IMG/VR virus record: IMGVR_UViG_3300032236_001129
Span: 36,207-100,206 of that record
Reading direction: 5' to 3' (one strand)
Length of the DNA: 64,000 nt
DNA from: a virus
Below are positions 20,504 to 28,055 of the stretch, in pieces (the first letter of the stretch is position 1; each line of letters starts with the position of its first letter). The translations under genes were made by a program, and so were the position numbers. The notes below the pieces were generated by a model. The model was not told the origin of the DNA and ran no database searches. It saw only the letters and a program-made list of their open reading frames with translations.

Positions 20504-21208
20504 TTAGTTAGCAGCAGCGATTTCTCGTGCTACATCAGCGAGCTCTTCCTTAGAGGACATGTAGAGTGCCTCAGGACCAAATGGCTTAAGAGTCTTGATG
20601 TATTCAGCTGTTGCTACTGGATCGATATCCCAATCCTCAGCGAGATCACGTTCCTTAACAGGAACGACAGAGTGAGTAGTCTTGGTACCAGTACCAGACT
20701 TACTTACTGCGTAGTACAAATCTGGGCGATTGAGTGGGCCGGTCTTTGGATCAGACGCAAGCTTCTCAAGCTGCTTACAGAGACGTACACCTACGATCAT
20801 TAGTTCAAGCGATGGGCCTTCTGGATCAGAAAGGTTAAGCACTGTGAATGCAAACTTCTGTGATGGCACGCTACCTACTGCGATGAGTGGGTCGCCCTCA
20901 CCAACAGAGATGAATGACTTCTTGCCTGGACGGTTAACCCAGTGTTGCATGAAAGCCATTGGCTCTGATGAGATGAACTTAACGAGTTGTAGATCTTCAT
21001 CAAACTTAAAGTCGGTAGCGAACTTGCTGTTCTTTACAGTAGCCTGCTTGGCTGCAGCCCAACCGGTTTGGATGATAGATGAATTTGAAGAGGTAGTTGT
21101 TTCGTCCTCTTCGATAAAAAGATCTTCTTCAGTAACAGAAGATGTTGTTGTGTATGAGTCTACGTTTGGAACGTCTGACTTATTGGCACGAAGTGATGTT
21201 GCGGTCAT
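20504..21208 (-). CDS. Probable ssDNA-binding protein, 234 aa
   Basis: After an acidic Ser/Thr-rich leader (1-50) the protein reads GWAAAKQATVKNSKFATDFK, then LQLVKFISSEPMAFMQHWVN and RPGKKSFISVGEGDPLIAVG, followed by FAFTVLNLSDPEGPSLELMI and YYAVSKSGTGTKTTHSVVPV. This segment order is the one annotated as ssDNA-binding in many actinobacteriophages, resembling the core of T4 gp32-like proteins. Related proteins usually have a C-P-L-C zinc pair where this one has GDPLIAVG, so a zinc site has been lost here. It is adjacent to the polymerase gene. The functional call is by family resemblance only. Confidence 0.65.
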   Translation of the reverse strand: MTATSLRANKSDVPNVDSYTTTSSVTEEDLFIEEDETTTSSNSSIIQTGWAAAKQATVKNSKFATDFKFDEDLQLVKFISSEPMAFMQHWVNRPGKKSFISVGEGDPLIAVGSVPSQKFAFTVLNLSDPEGPSLELMIVGVRLCKQLEKLASDPKTGPLNRPDLYYAVSKSGTGTKTTHSVVPVKERDLAEDWDIDPVATAEYIKTLKPFGPEALYMSSKEELADVAREIAAAN

Positions 21209-21234
21209 GTTGGTCTTCTTTCATAGGTCGTTGG

Positions 21235-21705
21235 TCAGTTAACTTCTTGATCGTGAATATGTTTCCAAGTATCCATCAGTTCTAGTGATAGATCTGGATG
21301 CCTATTCCAATCGATTCTTGGAGCTTCTATAAGCCCACGGGCTTCAAAAGCTTCAATGGTAGCTTCTACTATTGCTCTGCTGTACATTCGCCAACCTGGC
21401 TTCTTTACACCATTTACAATAGGAGACTTTAGTCTATAAGGTGCACGAGGAATATATCCCTTGCGTTCCCATAAACGGATAGTCACTAGAGGTCTACCGA
21501 GTGCTAGAGCAAAAGCCCCTGCACTAAATAATTCTACCACATTTCCGTTAGGTAGTTTCTTACTTTGTGGGTCTGAATCCCACGAGCCTTCTTCTTTTAC
21601 CTTAGGCTTTTTAGCCTCAGGGTTTAGAGGACGACGCTTTCTTTTAGAGCCTGGATAGTACTCATCGAGTTCCGATAGAAGACGATTTACTTGATCGTCG
21701 CTCAT
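21235..21705 (-). CDS. MerR-like DNA-binding protein, 156 aa
   Basis: From ATG 21705 (AGAAGGGTACTCCC before it) the product starts MSDDQVNRLLSELDEYYPGS; an alternative in-frame ATG lies at 21747. A basic linker KRKRRPLNPEAKKPKVKEEG leads to the winged-helix segment VVELFSAGAFALALGRPLVT, then IRLWERKGYIPRAPYRLKSP and a wing GWRMYSRAIVEATIEAFE. (L/F)SxxxxAxxLGRxxxTIRxWExKGxIPxxPYR is characteristic of MerR-like HTH_17 proteins of actinobacteriophages. It probably regulates phage transcription. The 26 bp upstream of the next gene contain only its ribosome site. Confidence 0.75.
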   Translation of the reverse strand: MSDDQVNRLLSELDEYYPGSKRKRRPLNPEAKKPKVKEEGSWDSDPQSKKLPNGNVVELFSAGAFALALGRPLVTIRLWERKGYIPRAPYRLKSPIVNGVKKPGWRMYSRAIVEATIEAFEARGLIEAPRIDWNRHPDLSLELMDTWKHIHDQEVN

Positions 21706-21994
21706 GGGAGTACCCTTCTGAACTCTTTGAATATACTTGGCGTTCATGATAGCTAGTAGGCTTTCTAGATGCCTTAGCCATCTGATCTTCACGCAGCTTC
21801 TTCCTTACAATTTCAGCTGCAGCTTCTTCCTCATTTAATACAGAACGTTCTTCTGAAAGAACAATCTCTACAAGAGTCTGAGCCACTTCTGCTAAACGAT
21901 CTTCTTCTACATCAGGAAAGTTATCCTGAATAAAGTTTTCTAATAGTGGAGAGATAATCTCCACGTGCCTAGGATTTGCTCGGAATGAACGCAT
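21662..21994 (-). CDS. Unknown 110-aa helical protein overlapping both neighbours
   Basis: From ATG 21994 the product starts MRSFRANPRHVEIISPLLEN and continues FIQDNFPDVEEDRLAEVAQT, LVEIVLSEERSVLNEEEAAA, then a basic Ser/Lys/Arg tail (YSHERRSSKSSSIGTR). The body is acidic and helical with a good hydrophobic pattern, which supports it as coding. It overlaps the upstream gene by 26 bp and the MerR-like gene by about 44 bp, unusually long for this genome, so its exact ends are less sure. Confidence 0.55.
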   Translation of the reverse strand: MRSFRANPRHVEIISPLLENFIQDNFPDVEEDRLAEVAQTLVEIVLSEERSVLNEEEAAAEIVRKKLREDQMAKASRKPTSYHERQVYSKSSEGYSHERRSSKSSSIGTR

Positions 21995-22406
21995 AAGACA
22001 CCGCCTTAGGAAACATTGAGTCGATCTCTTCTTCGGTAAGAAGATCTTCGTACAAGCAAGCCATAACCTCTGACTCATCTAGAACAGGTACAAGCTTATA
22101 GCAACGATCAGTAAGACCCTTTTGCTTTAGGATTGCACGAGCAGTATCTTCGTCAAGCTTTTGTGTGACTCTGCGTTGACGCTGCAGGGACTGATAGCCA
22201 TCTACCTCTTCGGGTAGCGTGTACCAGATATGACCCTTTTCATCGGGCGTACCCTCATTATCCACAAGATCAGATAGCTCTGCCTTGAGGCTAGATTGTT
22301 CTTTGGTTAGGTCTTCGATACGACCACGTAGACTTACATACTTACGCACCTTGGCAACAATTGGGTTACCTTCTTTAGGTGCTTCTCTTTCAATAACTTT
22401 TGGCAT
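21969..22406 (-). CDS. Unknown 145-aa protein with coiled coil
   Basis: The product starts MPKVIEREAPKEGNPIVAKV, followed by a coiled-coil segment RKYVSLRGRIEDLTKEQSSL, then KAELSDLVDNEGTPDEKGHI and a conserved-looking WYTLPEEVDGYQSLQRQRRV. The C-terminal half is acidic (ESEVMACLYEDLLTEEEIDS). The pattern (coiled coil, GHxWxxL, RQRRV, ending SYAFIPSK) is familiar from actinobacteriophages without a known function. It follows a promoter-like element only about 20 bp upstream. Confidence 0.7.
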   Translation of the reverse strand: MPKVIEREAPKEGNPIVAKVRKYVSLRGRIEDLTKEQSSLKAELSDLVDNEGTPDEKGHIWYTLPEEVDGYQSLQRQRRVTQKLDEDTARAILKQKGLTDRCYKLVPVLDESEVMACLYEDLLTEEEIDSMFPKAVSYAFIPSKS

Positions 22407-22419
22407 TTGTTTAACCCCC

Positions 22420-22437
22420 CTATTAAATACTATACCA
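22420..22437 (-). promoter_or_regulatory. Extended -10 promoter for the 22406 gene
   Basis: The minus strand reads TGTGGTATAGTATTTAATAG followed by six G. TATAGT (22429-22434) is preceded by TG-G, and the G-rich run serves as the ribosome site 9 nt before ATG. The leader would be only about 20 nt. Confidence 0.55.
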
Positions 22438-22445
22438 CAGGAAAA

Positions 22446-22601
22446 TTAGTCTTGCAACTCCGGCTTAACGTAGTCCTTTAGGGCAGCCACGATTACATCC
22501 GTGACTGTACGGCCATCGATCTGAGCCTTGTCTTTGACAGCGGTCCAGAGCTCGTTTGATACCCGGATGGTACGGGTCGGGGTCTTAGGTGCGTTTGGCA
22601 T
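22446..22601 (-). CDS. Ribbon-helix-helix protein, 51 aa
   Basis: ATG at 22601 to TAA at 22446-22448. The product starts MPNAPKTPTRTIRVSNELWT and continues AVKDKAQIDGRTVTDVIVAA, then LKDYVKPELQD. A beta strand RTIRVS, helix ELWTAVKDKAQIDG and second helix TVTDVIVAALKDYV give the MetJ/Arc (RHH) DNA-binding fold at the usual size of about 50 residues. It lies just behind the helicase gene, within 10 bp. It probably acts as a dimeric repressor, possibly of the promoter at 22420-22437 directly downstream of it (inference). Confidence 0.75.
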   Translation of the reverse strand: MPNAPKTPTRTIRVSNELWTAVKDKAQIDGRTVTDVIVAALKDYVKPELQD

Positions 22602-22610
22602 CCCACTAGT

Positions 22611-24191
22611 TTAGACCATCGTCTCTTGAAGGAATGCTTTAAGACTACCCAAATTTAATTCAACTCCACCGGCCTCGTTGATACCCTCGCCATCCATAAC
22701 AGCGTCAGCCACTGCATTCTTTTGCAACAACATATCGTGTTGTCGCTCTTCGATAGACCCCTCCATCAGGAAGTCTTGAATAACGATACTAGGCCACGTC
22801 GAAGATGCTCTGCGTATGCGGCCATTTCTTTGAAGAGCCAGCCCAGCGTTCCAAGGCAGATCATAGTTAATGAGTAGATTAGCTTGAGGCAAGTCCACAC
22901 CATACCCACCGGCATCACTGCTAACAAGCACACGGCAATCTGGATCAGTTTGAAAAGTAACCTTAGCGTGTTCTTTATCTCTAGCATCTAGCTCTCCTGT
23001 ATACAGCTGTGCGTTAAAGTCTTCAAGCTCACGAGCAATAAGCTTAGCCATATGTACATAGCTGGTAAAGATAACAACCTTATTCTTATCATAGCTTTCT
23101 AAGAATTCATATACATAGCGACGAAGAGCATCCATCTTTGGAGATCCCTTTAGATCATCAAGCTTGCCAGCCTCATCTAAATCATTTACATACTTTGATC
23201 CAGCTCCGTTGTCATACCGGTACTTGCCGGCTGATGTCTTAAGCAAAGCTGGCGCATCACAAAGCATTCTTAATGCTGTTAGTTTAGACATGATCTTTCC
23301 CTTGAGAGCATTGGCTGCCTCATTCTGATTCTCACCAGAGTAGTGTGAGAATAAGTCAAAGGATGTGCCGTAGCTATCAATTGCCTGCTCTAGATCATCT
23401 AGGATTTCACTGGCAATAAGGTTGTAGAGCTTTACCCCGGCCCGATCAAACGGCACACGGATAGGCTCAGCAAAGATAGTCTTAGGTAGGTAAGGTGCTA
23501 CGTCTGGGTCTTGCTGACGCTTGCGTACACTGGCAGTAGCCATAGCAGTATTTAATGTAGGTAGATTGCGGTAACGCTCTACCCCACCAAAATGATTACG
23601 AACAATAAAAGTCTTATCAAATAAATCAAAACGTCCTAGAACTTTAGGATCCACAAACTGCATGATGCTATAGAGTTCCTCAGGCTTACCGTTCTCGATA
23701 GGAGTTCCGGTAAGAGCATACTTAACTCTACTGTCTAACTTCTTTACATGCTTGGAGCGTTTAGATCTGAAGGACTTGATGGCTGTTGCTTCATCGCATA
23801 CGATGAATCCTCTGCAGAGCTTTGATACTTGCTCCCAGTCGTTAACAACTTGCTCGTAGTTGATAATGACGTAGTCAACGAGCGTATGGCCCCAGTCGAA
23901 AGCTTCTTCGTATTGAGCTTCTCGTTGCTTTGGGGTGCCATCAATGACCAAAGGGTTTGCAGTACCATTTGTAAATTTCCTAATCTGTTCAGCCCATTGA
24001 TACTTAAGGCTTGATAAACAGATAATGATACCAGGCTCTGTAATTTTTTCTTGTTCTTTTAATTTTTCTAGTGCAGCAATAGTAAGAACAGTTTTACCCA
24101 GGCCAAGGTCGTAGGCCACCAGCATCTTCTTGCGGGCGACCATAGTCTCTACGGCATCAACCTGGTAAGGTAAAAGTGTTCCTGTGAACAT
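22611..24191 (-). CDS. SNF2-like superfamily 2 helicase/ATPase, 526 aa
   Basis: An N-terminal LLPYQVDAVETMVARKKMLV leads to Walker A in DLGLGKTVLTIAALEKL (about 28-45), motif Ia LSSLKYQWAEQIRK, motif II FIVCDEATAIKSFRS (about 134), motif III YALTGTPIENGKPEE, motif V SDAGGYGVDLPQANLLINYD and motif VI ALQRNGRIRRASS. DEAT in place of DEAH and GTP-x-x-N are typical of SNF2-like phage helicases that translocate on dsDNA. It shares its start with the dNMP kinase stop. Role in replication restart or recombination is inferred. Confidence 0.93.
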   Translation of the reverse strand: MFTGTLLPYQVDAVETMVARKKMLVAYDLGLGKTVLTIAALEKLKEQEKITEPGIIICLSSLKYQWAEQIRKFTNGTANPLVIDGTPKQREAQYEEAFDWGHTLVDYVIINYEQVVNDWEQVSKLCRGFIVCDEATAIKSFRSKRSKHVKKLDSRVKYALTGTPIENGKPEELYSIMQFVDPKVLGRFDLFDKTFIVRNHFGGVERYRNLPTLNTAMATASVRKRQQDPDVAPYLPKTIFAEPIRVPFDRAGVKLYNLIASEILDDLEQAIDSYGTSFDLFSHYSGENQNEAANALKGKIMSKLTALRMLCDAPALLKTSAGKYRYDNGAGSKYVNDLDEAGKLDDLKGSPKMDALRRYVYEFLESYDKNKVVIFTSYVHMAKLIARELEDFNAQLYTGELDARDKEHAKVTFQTDPDCRVLVSSDAGGYGVDLPQANLLINYDLPWNAGLALQRNGRIRRASSTWPSIVIQDFLMEGSIEERQHDMLLQKNAVADAVMDGEGINEAGGVELNLGSLKAFLQETMV

Positions 24192-24736
24192 TAAACTAGG
24201 AGCCCCTGCATTCTTGTCTTGACCATAAGTTCTAGGTCTTCGATGGTTCCATTGTTAGTAAAGATTTGGTCTACCTTATACCCATCCATCTGTGACTCTG
24301 ATACATGAGCGTTAACAGCATCTATGCCTACACGCTTTACACGCCACAGCTGTGAGTTTGGGAATCCCTTTACATAGTCCGCTTCGTTGGTAAAGCGAAC
24401 ATCGGTAACCACAATATTATCCGAAGGAGTATAGGAACTTAAAGCCTGCTTAACCCAGAAGTCTTCCCCGAATACTTTACGAGCAGCTACTCCTGAGTTC
24501 TGAAGTAGGCGGCGAATATGTGGAGATTGCTTAGCCTTTTCCCAACCGTCACGGTCTACCCGTGCCTTAACAAATACTGGCTCTCCAACTATAGAGTCAA
24601 ACATTGGATTAGTCTCATAAAGAAAGTCACGAATCTTGTCAGCAAATGCTACACGGGTATAACCAAACTGATCCACAAGGATTTTAGCTACTGTGTCTTT
24701 GCCTGACTGTGCGTATCCTGTTAGTCCGATAATCAT
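24191..24736 (-). CDS. Deoxynucleoside monophosphate kinase, 181 aa
   Basis: I start at ATG 24736 (GGGGAGGCGGC upstream) instead of 24856, since the first 40 codons of the longer frame are antisense-like and unrelated. The product starts MIIGLTGYAQSGKDTVAKIL (Walker A GYAQSGKDT, 6-14), continues FGYTRVAFADKIRDFLYETN, then LLQNSGVAARKVFGEDFWVK and NIVVTDVRFTNEADYVKG. This pattern (AFADxxR near residue 30, G-E-D-F-W, VTDVRFxNEA) fits T4 gp1-like dNMP kinases that supply dNDPs for phage DNA synthesis. It overlaps the primase by 4 bp. Confidence 0.9.
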   Translation of the reverse strand: MIIGLTGYAQSGKDTVAKILVDQFGYTRVAFADKIRDFLYETNPMFDSIVGEPVFVKARVDRDGWEKAKQSPHIRRLLQNSGVAARKVFGEDFWVKQALSSYTPSDNIVVTDVRFTNEADYVKGFPNSQLWRVKRVGIDAVNAHVSESQMDGYKVDQIFTNNGTIEDLELMVKTRMQGLLV

Positions 24737-25698
24737 AAAAATGCCGCCTCCCCGAACACTGAATGTTTTGAACCCTCTATACAATAGTGTACCAAATCTT
24801 CTGGCATGTCGCCAATATCTTTGTACTCGCTTCCTTGATAGTTCAAGAACCAGCACTCCATACCTTCTTTGCGAGTTCTTTCAAGTAGATCTAAAGATGC
24901 TTTCTTACCGGCAGCATCGTTATCCATTGCGATAATCAACTTGTCTGCTTCCTTCATCAGCTGGATCTGCAGATCACTGACTGAAGCACCGAAGGTTGAG
25001 ACTCCTCCAGCTACTCCCAATGATGCTAGGCGTACGCAGTCTAAAGGAGACTCAACTACAATCATTGTTCCGCCGGTAAATACGTCAAGACCAAATAAAG
25101 TTCTGGACTTGCCTACTCCAGTAGGACGGTTACGGAAGAAGCGTTCTGTTTGACTCTTCTCTTGCCAACCCATAAGCGTTTTAGATTGTGGGTTACGAAT
25201 AGGAGTGATCCAAGAATTCTTTTCTGGATTCCAACGCACACCATAATGAGCACAAGCATCTTCAGTAAGACCACGTTCCTCTAATGCCCAGTCAGGAACA
25301 TCATCAAAGACAGCAAGGCGTGCCTCGCTCATGCTTACCGGAGCTGGAAGAGATATATAAGAGTTGCGAGCCTCTTCAAGCTGGCGAGCAAGGTACTCAA
25401 AGTTAACTTCGATATTGCTACGAAGCCAATCCTTGGCAGCATCAAAGTCAACATGTCCCCATGGGGTAGTAAACTCTTTGATCTCACCAACAAGAGTAAG
25501 AAGGGTTCCTTTGTACCCGCATGAGAAACAGTGATGAACACCAGTCTCAGCATTCATAGACCAGGAGGGATTGTTATCTTCCCGGCCTGTGCGCTCCAAG
25601 TGCATTGGGCACCAAGCAATTAGCTCATCACCACGGTGATGATGAGTTTCAATACCGAGTGTAAGTAATACGCCTTCTACTGAGCCCTCTGCGTACAT
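24733..25698 (-). CDS. DNA primase: CHC2 zinc finger plus TOPRIM, 321 aa
   Basis: The zinc finger is C30-x2-H33 (AWCPMHLERTGREDNNPSWS) and C57-x2-C60 (HHCFSCGYKGTLLTLVG). The TOPRIM domain shows the conserved E in IVVESPLDCVRLASLGVAGG (about 214) and D-x-D in IAMDNDAAGKKASLDLLE (about 257). The linker TRFFRNRPTGVGKSRTLFGL matches bacterial and phage primases. It synthesises RNA primers for lagging-strand synthesis with the DnaB-like helicase encoded 0.4 kb upstream. The protein lacks a helicase domain, so helicase and primase are separate here. Confidence 0.93.
   Translation of the reverse strand: MYAEGSVEGVLLTLGIETHHHRGDELIAWCPMHLERTGREDNNPSWSMNAETGVHHCFSCGYKGTLLTLVGEIKEFTTPWGHVDFDAAKDWLRSNIEVNFEYLARQLEEARNSYISLPAPVSMSEARLAVFDDVPDWALEERGLTEDACAHYGVRWNPEKNSWITPIRNPQSKTLMGWQEKSQTERFFRNRPTGVGKSRTLFGLDVFTGGTMIVVESPLDCVRLASLGVAGGVSTFGASVSDLQIQLMKEADKLIIAMDNDAAGKKASLDLLERTRKEGMECWFLNYQGSEYKDIGDMPEDLVHYCIEGSKHSVFGEAAFL
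24776..24794 (-). promoter_or_regulatory. Extended -10 promoter inside the end of the primase gene
   Basis: The minus strand reads TTGGTACACTATTGTATAGA followed by GGG, with TACACT (24786-24791) preceded by TG-G. It matches the 2533-2554 element almost letter for letter over 22 bp. It would give the dNMP kinase and helicase genes a start independent of upstream transcription. Confidence 0.5.
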
Positions 25699-25907
25699 TA
25701 TTCTTTCCAGATGTAAGTTGGGTTATCGATTGGTGTAGGAGCTGTAGCTAGAGTTCCGCACAAGGCGCACTCCATCTCTGTAAAGTACATAGCAATCTCG
25801 TAGTCATCGAACATCGCTTGGATATTCCAGACCTTAGAACCGCATGGACATATATGTGTAGGCTCTCCTCGAAGATCCAACGCTAAGCTTTCTTCTTTTT
25901 CAATCAT
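25698..25907 (-). CDS. 69-aa zinc-ribbon protein
   Basis: The product starts MIEKEESLALDLRGEPTHIC, then has PCGSKVWNIQAMFDDYEIAM and YFTEMECALCGTLATAPTPI. C-P-C-G and C-A-L-C-G pairs separated by about 30 residues form a zinc ribbon; the spacer carries the acidic YE segment. Small ribbons of this type (ICPCGSxxWxxxxxF...CxxCG) are common in actinobacteriophages between WhiB and primase genes. Function is unknown. Confidence 0.75.
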   Translation of the reverse strand: MIEKEESLALDLRGEPTHICPCGSKVWNIQAMFDDYEIAMYFTEMECALCGTLATAPTPIDNPTYIWKE

Positions 25908-26149
25908 CGTCTCGCCTTTCTGCGAATATTACGGCGCTCTTTAGGAGTGGTTCCACCCCATACGCCTTCCTTCTCGTTAATACTTAATGCATATGCTAGA
26001 CACTTGTCTTTAATCCAGCAATCGTTACAGACCTTCTTGGCCTGTGCTACATCTGATGGTTCGTACTCTTCTGGAAAGAAGATCTCCGTATCGTAATCAA
26101 CACAGAGCTGAGTACCATCAAATGGATTGGACGCCAGCGAAAGCAGCAT
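25904..26149 (-). CDS. whiB: WhiB-family transcription factor, canonical, 81 aa
   Basis: I start at ATG 26149; a TTG at 26158 is the alternative. Cysteines C16, C41, C44 and C50 follow the canonical C ... C-x2-C-x5-C pattern (KKVCNDCWIKDKCLAYALSI), with GVWGG at 62-66 and the basic tail RRNIRRKARR. This is a complete WhiB with all Fe-S ligands and the sigma-contact tryptophan. Phage WhiB proteins can compete with host WhiB proteins and block superinfection or alter septation. It overlaps the helicase gene end by about 32 bp. Confidence 0.94.
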   Translation of the reverse strand: MLLSLASNPFDGTQLCVDYDTEIFFPEEYEPSDVAQAKKVCNDCWIKDKCLAYALSINEKEGVWGGTTPKERRNIRRKARR

Positions 26150-27353
26150 ACTCTTCAAAACGACCCTCCTCCCAATCCCATAGTAGATCTGTCGAACCCA
26201 TACCTGAAATACGGCTAGCAGCCACAGTTAAGGAACGAGATGAATCATCTTCTTCATCCTGACGTTGTAGAACTAGAACTATGTCTGAGTCCTGCAAGAA
26301 AGATGATGTGTAACCAATTGAGTCTGCAGTAACCTTGCCCCCACGCATCTTAGAGCGCAGAGTCTGGGTACTAACTACAACTGGAATATCGTAACGCTGT
26401 GCTACACGCTTCATTCCACGAGTAAGACTACGTAGTGAGCGCTCGCTTTCTGTTTCACCAGTCTCTTCATCAAACATAAGATACATACCATCCACGAATA
26501 AGATATCAGGATTGTACTTCTCTACCTTTGCACACAAACCGGTAATAGTTCTAGAGGCCACTGTGTCGGGCATCCAGAAATCATCACGTGCGATGCCTAA
26601 GTGATCTAGATAGCGTTGCTCTTCTTCTGTACGCAAAGCTCCCATGATCAAACGCTTATGCGAGATGTGAGAACGCATAGCATCGTAACGAGTTTTCATT
26701 TCACGAGCTGTCATTTCAAATGATTGAAACATTACTCGTTGGTTTTCATCCTGTGCTTTGATAGCCATCTGCATGGCAAGCACAGACTTACCGGTCTTAG
26801 GAGGAGCAGCAATTGTCCACAGCTGCTGCTTCATAACACCAGAAGTAATCTCATCGATAGTTCTAAAGCCAGTAGACAATCCAAGCAAACCATTGGGACG
26901 AGTCTTGATAGCCATGTACTCGTCGTAGCGCTGCATAGGATCATCGCTTAGGTTTTCATCTAAAGATTCTCGTTGGTTGTCGTTCATCAAGATCTGCGCT
27001 GCAGACGCCATGGTCTGTAGAGCTGTGTTGTGATCTTGCTGAGAGACTGCCTGCTGAGCTTCCAACAAAGCATCGATAGTCTTCTGACGCTTACGGTATT
27101 CGATAAGCTGGTCAAGAAGGTATTCGATACTGTCTTCTACGGCATGCAGGACGTAGGTAGGAAAGTTATCCTTAACAGTTACGGCAGTAGGGACTTCTCC
27201 ATACTTCTCGTTATGCTTGGTAATGAACTTCCACACCTGCTTGTTGAGATCATTGAAGAACCAGTCTTCTTGTACCCCAGTCTCAAGCAGTGGCTTGATA
27301 TCTCTATTGCGGATAGCTTTAGATAATAACCGCTCTTCGTTATTTGCTGCCAC
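26118..27353 (-). CDS. dnaB: DnaB-like replicative helicase, 411 aa
   Basis: The N-terminal domain (KAIRNRDIKPLLETGVQEDW) is DnaB-like. The RecA-type core has Walker A APPKTGKSVLAMQMA (about 188), the following glutamate in RVMFQSFEMTAREM, Walker B ILFVDGMYLMFDEE, and H4-like VVVSTQTLRSKMRGGKV with a C-terminal ILVLQRQDEEDDSSRS arginine-finger region. It unwinds DNA 5'-3' as a hexamer at the fork. The loader is encoded at 28052-28693. The order loader, SWIM protein, HAD-like, helicase, WhiB, primase forms one leftward unit. Confidence 0.93.
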   Translation of the reverse strand: MAANNEERLLSKAIRNRDIKPLLETGVQEDWFFNDLNKQVWKFITKHNEKYGEVPTAVTVKDNFPTYVLHAVEDSIEYLLDQLIEYRKRQKTIDALLEAQQAVSQQDHNTALQTMASAAQILMNDNQRESLDENLSDDPMQRYDEYMAIKTRPNGLLGLSTGFRTIDEITSGVMKQQLWTIAAPPKTGKSVLAMQMAIKAQDENQRVMFQSFEMTAREMKTRYDAMRSHISHKRLIMGALRTEEEQRYLDHLGIARDDFWMPDTVASRTITGLCAKVEKYNPDILFVDGMYLMFDEETGETESERSLRSLTRGMKRVAQRYDIPVVVSTQTLRSKMRGGKVTADSIGYTSSFLQDSDIVLVLQRQDEEDDSSRSLTVAASRISGMGSTDLLWDWEEGRFEEYAAFAGVQSI

Positions 27354-27723
27354 TCATCCCCCCCTCGTTTAAGAACCAGTGACCGTATCTTAATGCACGA
27401 TCTGGTATGTCAATCACATACTTTACTTCCGGCCGGTAAGGTAGCTCTGCAACTAAGTCAGCAACTACGTTATAAGCCTTGGCATAGTTAAAGGGATTGG
27501 TGCCTAGATTATCTAAGTCTTCTAGAACCCTATCCATAGAACTCTGTGGCATTTCAAAGCCGACCAACTCAAGAGTGTAATCATGAGTCTCTTTGAATCT
27601 CCAGAAGTGAGCAAGAGATTGTCGGTTGTATGTCGTCTCGACATACGGTACTGATATGCCCATCACTTTATTAATTTTTGTTTCCCTACTAAGCAAGCAG
27701 TCTAACGAGACAATGACTCGCAT
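27340..27723 (-). CDS. Unknown protein, possible HAD-like fold, about 127 aa
   Basis: The product from ATG 27723 starts MRVIVSLDCLLSRETKINKV; an alternative start lies at 27756 (MRGGDISNEI). The opening strand VIVSLDCLLS could be HAD motif I with a single D, and near the end VKYVIDIPDRALRYGHWFLN resembles the last strand and Trp-containing tail of actinobacteriophage HAD-like proteins. The middle (LELVGFEMPQSSMDRVLEDL) is helical. The catalytic second aspartate of HAD enzymes is missing (D-C). Function is uncertain. Its start lies 3 bp from the SWIM-type gene, or 36 bp with the later ATG. Confidence 0.55.
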   Translation of the reverse strand: MRVIVSLDCLLSRETKINKVMGISVPYVETTYNRQSLAHFWRFKETHDYTLELVGFEMPQSSMDRVLEDLDNLGTNPFNYAKAYNVVADLVAELPYRPEVKYVIDIPDRALRYGHWFLNEGGMSGSK

Positions 27724-27758
27724 GGGAATCTCATTTGAAATGTCGCCCCCCCGCATGA

Positions 27759-28055
27759 TTAAACGATCTCGATCTTGCCGTAGTTAACTAACAGATTTCG
27801 AAACGCTATAGGATCTTCGCTGGCCATAAGACTTTGATCATGATCTACTCTGTTAGAAATCTCTACAGGATAGATGCCGCCGTTCTCATCCATGCGAGTC
27901 TTTACGAAGCGAGTGTGCTTGCAAGAGTTGCGGGTTTCAAATCCGGCACAGTTACAACGCAACTTGTGAGAGCTGTGGTGAATGTGCACTTCGTGTACCC
28001 CAGTGTCAGATAAAAAAATCTGAGTAATCATCCAGTCCATTGTTGACTCTTTCAT
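27759..28055 (-). CDS. SWIM-type zinc-finger protein, 98 aa
   Basis: The core reads HKLRCNCAGFETRNSCKHTR: C34-x-C36 ... C45-x-H47, exactly the CxCx(n)CxH pattern of SWIM zinc fingers. N-terminally there is a beta-hairpin FLSDTGVHEVHIHHSSH and C-terminally DPIAFRNLLVNYGKIEIV. SWIM domains bind DNA or proteins and occur beside SNF2 ATPases and recombination proteins. The gene overlaps the helicase loader by 4 bp, suggesting the protein acts in helicase loading or origin recognition (inference). Confidence 0.8.
   Translation of the reverse strand: MKESTMDWMITQIFLSDTGVHEVHIHHSSHKLRCNCAGFETRNSCKHTRFVKTRMDENGGIYPVEISNRVDHDQSLMASEDPIAFRNLLVNYGKIEIV

Noticed and set aside
24733-24856. Longer dNMP kinase starting at 24856
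   Set aside because: The first 40 residues are unrelated to the family and overlap the primase coding sequence; ATG 24736 has a ribosome site and begins with the expected strand and P-loop.
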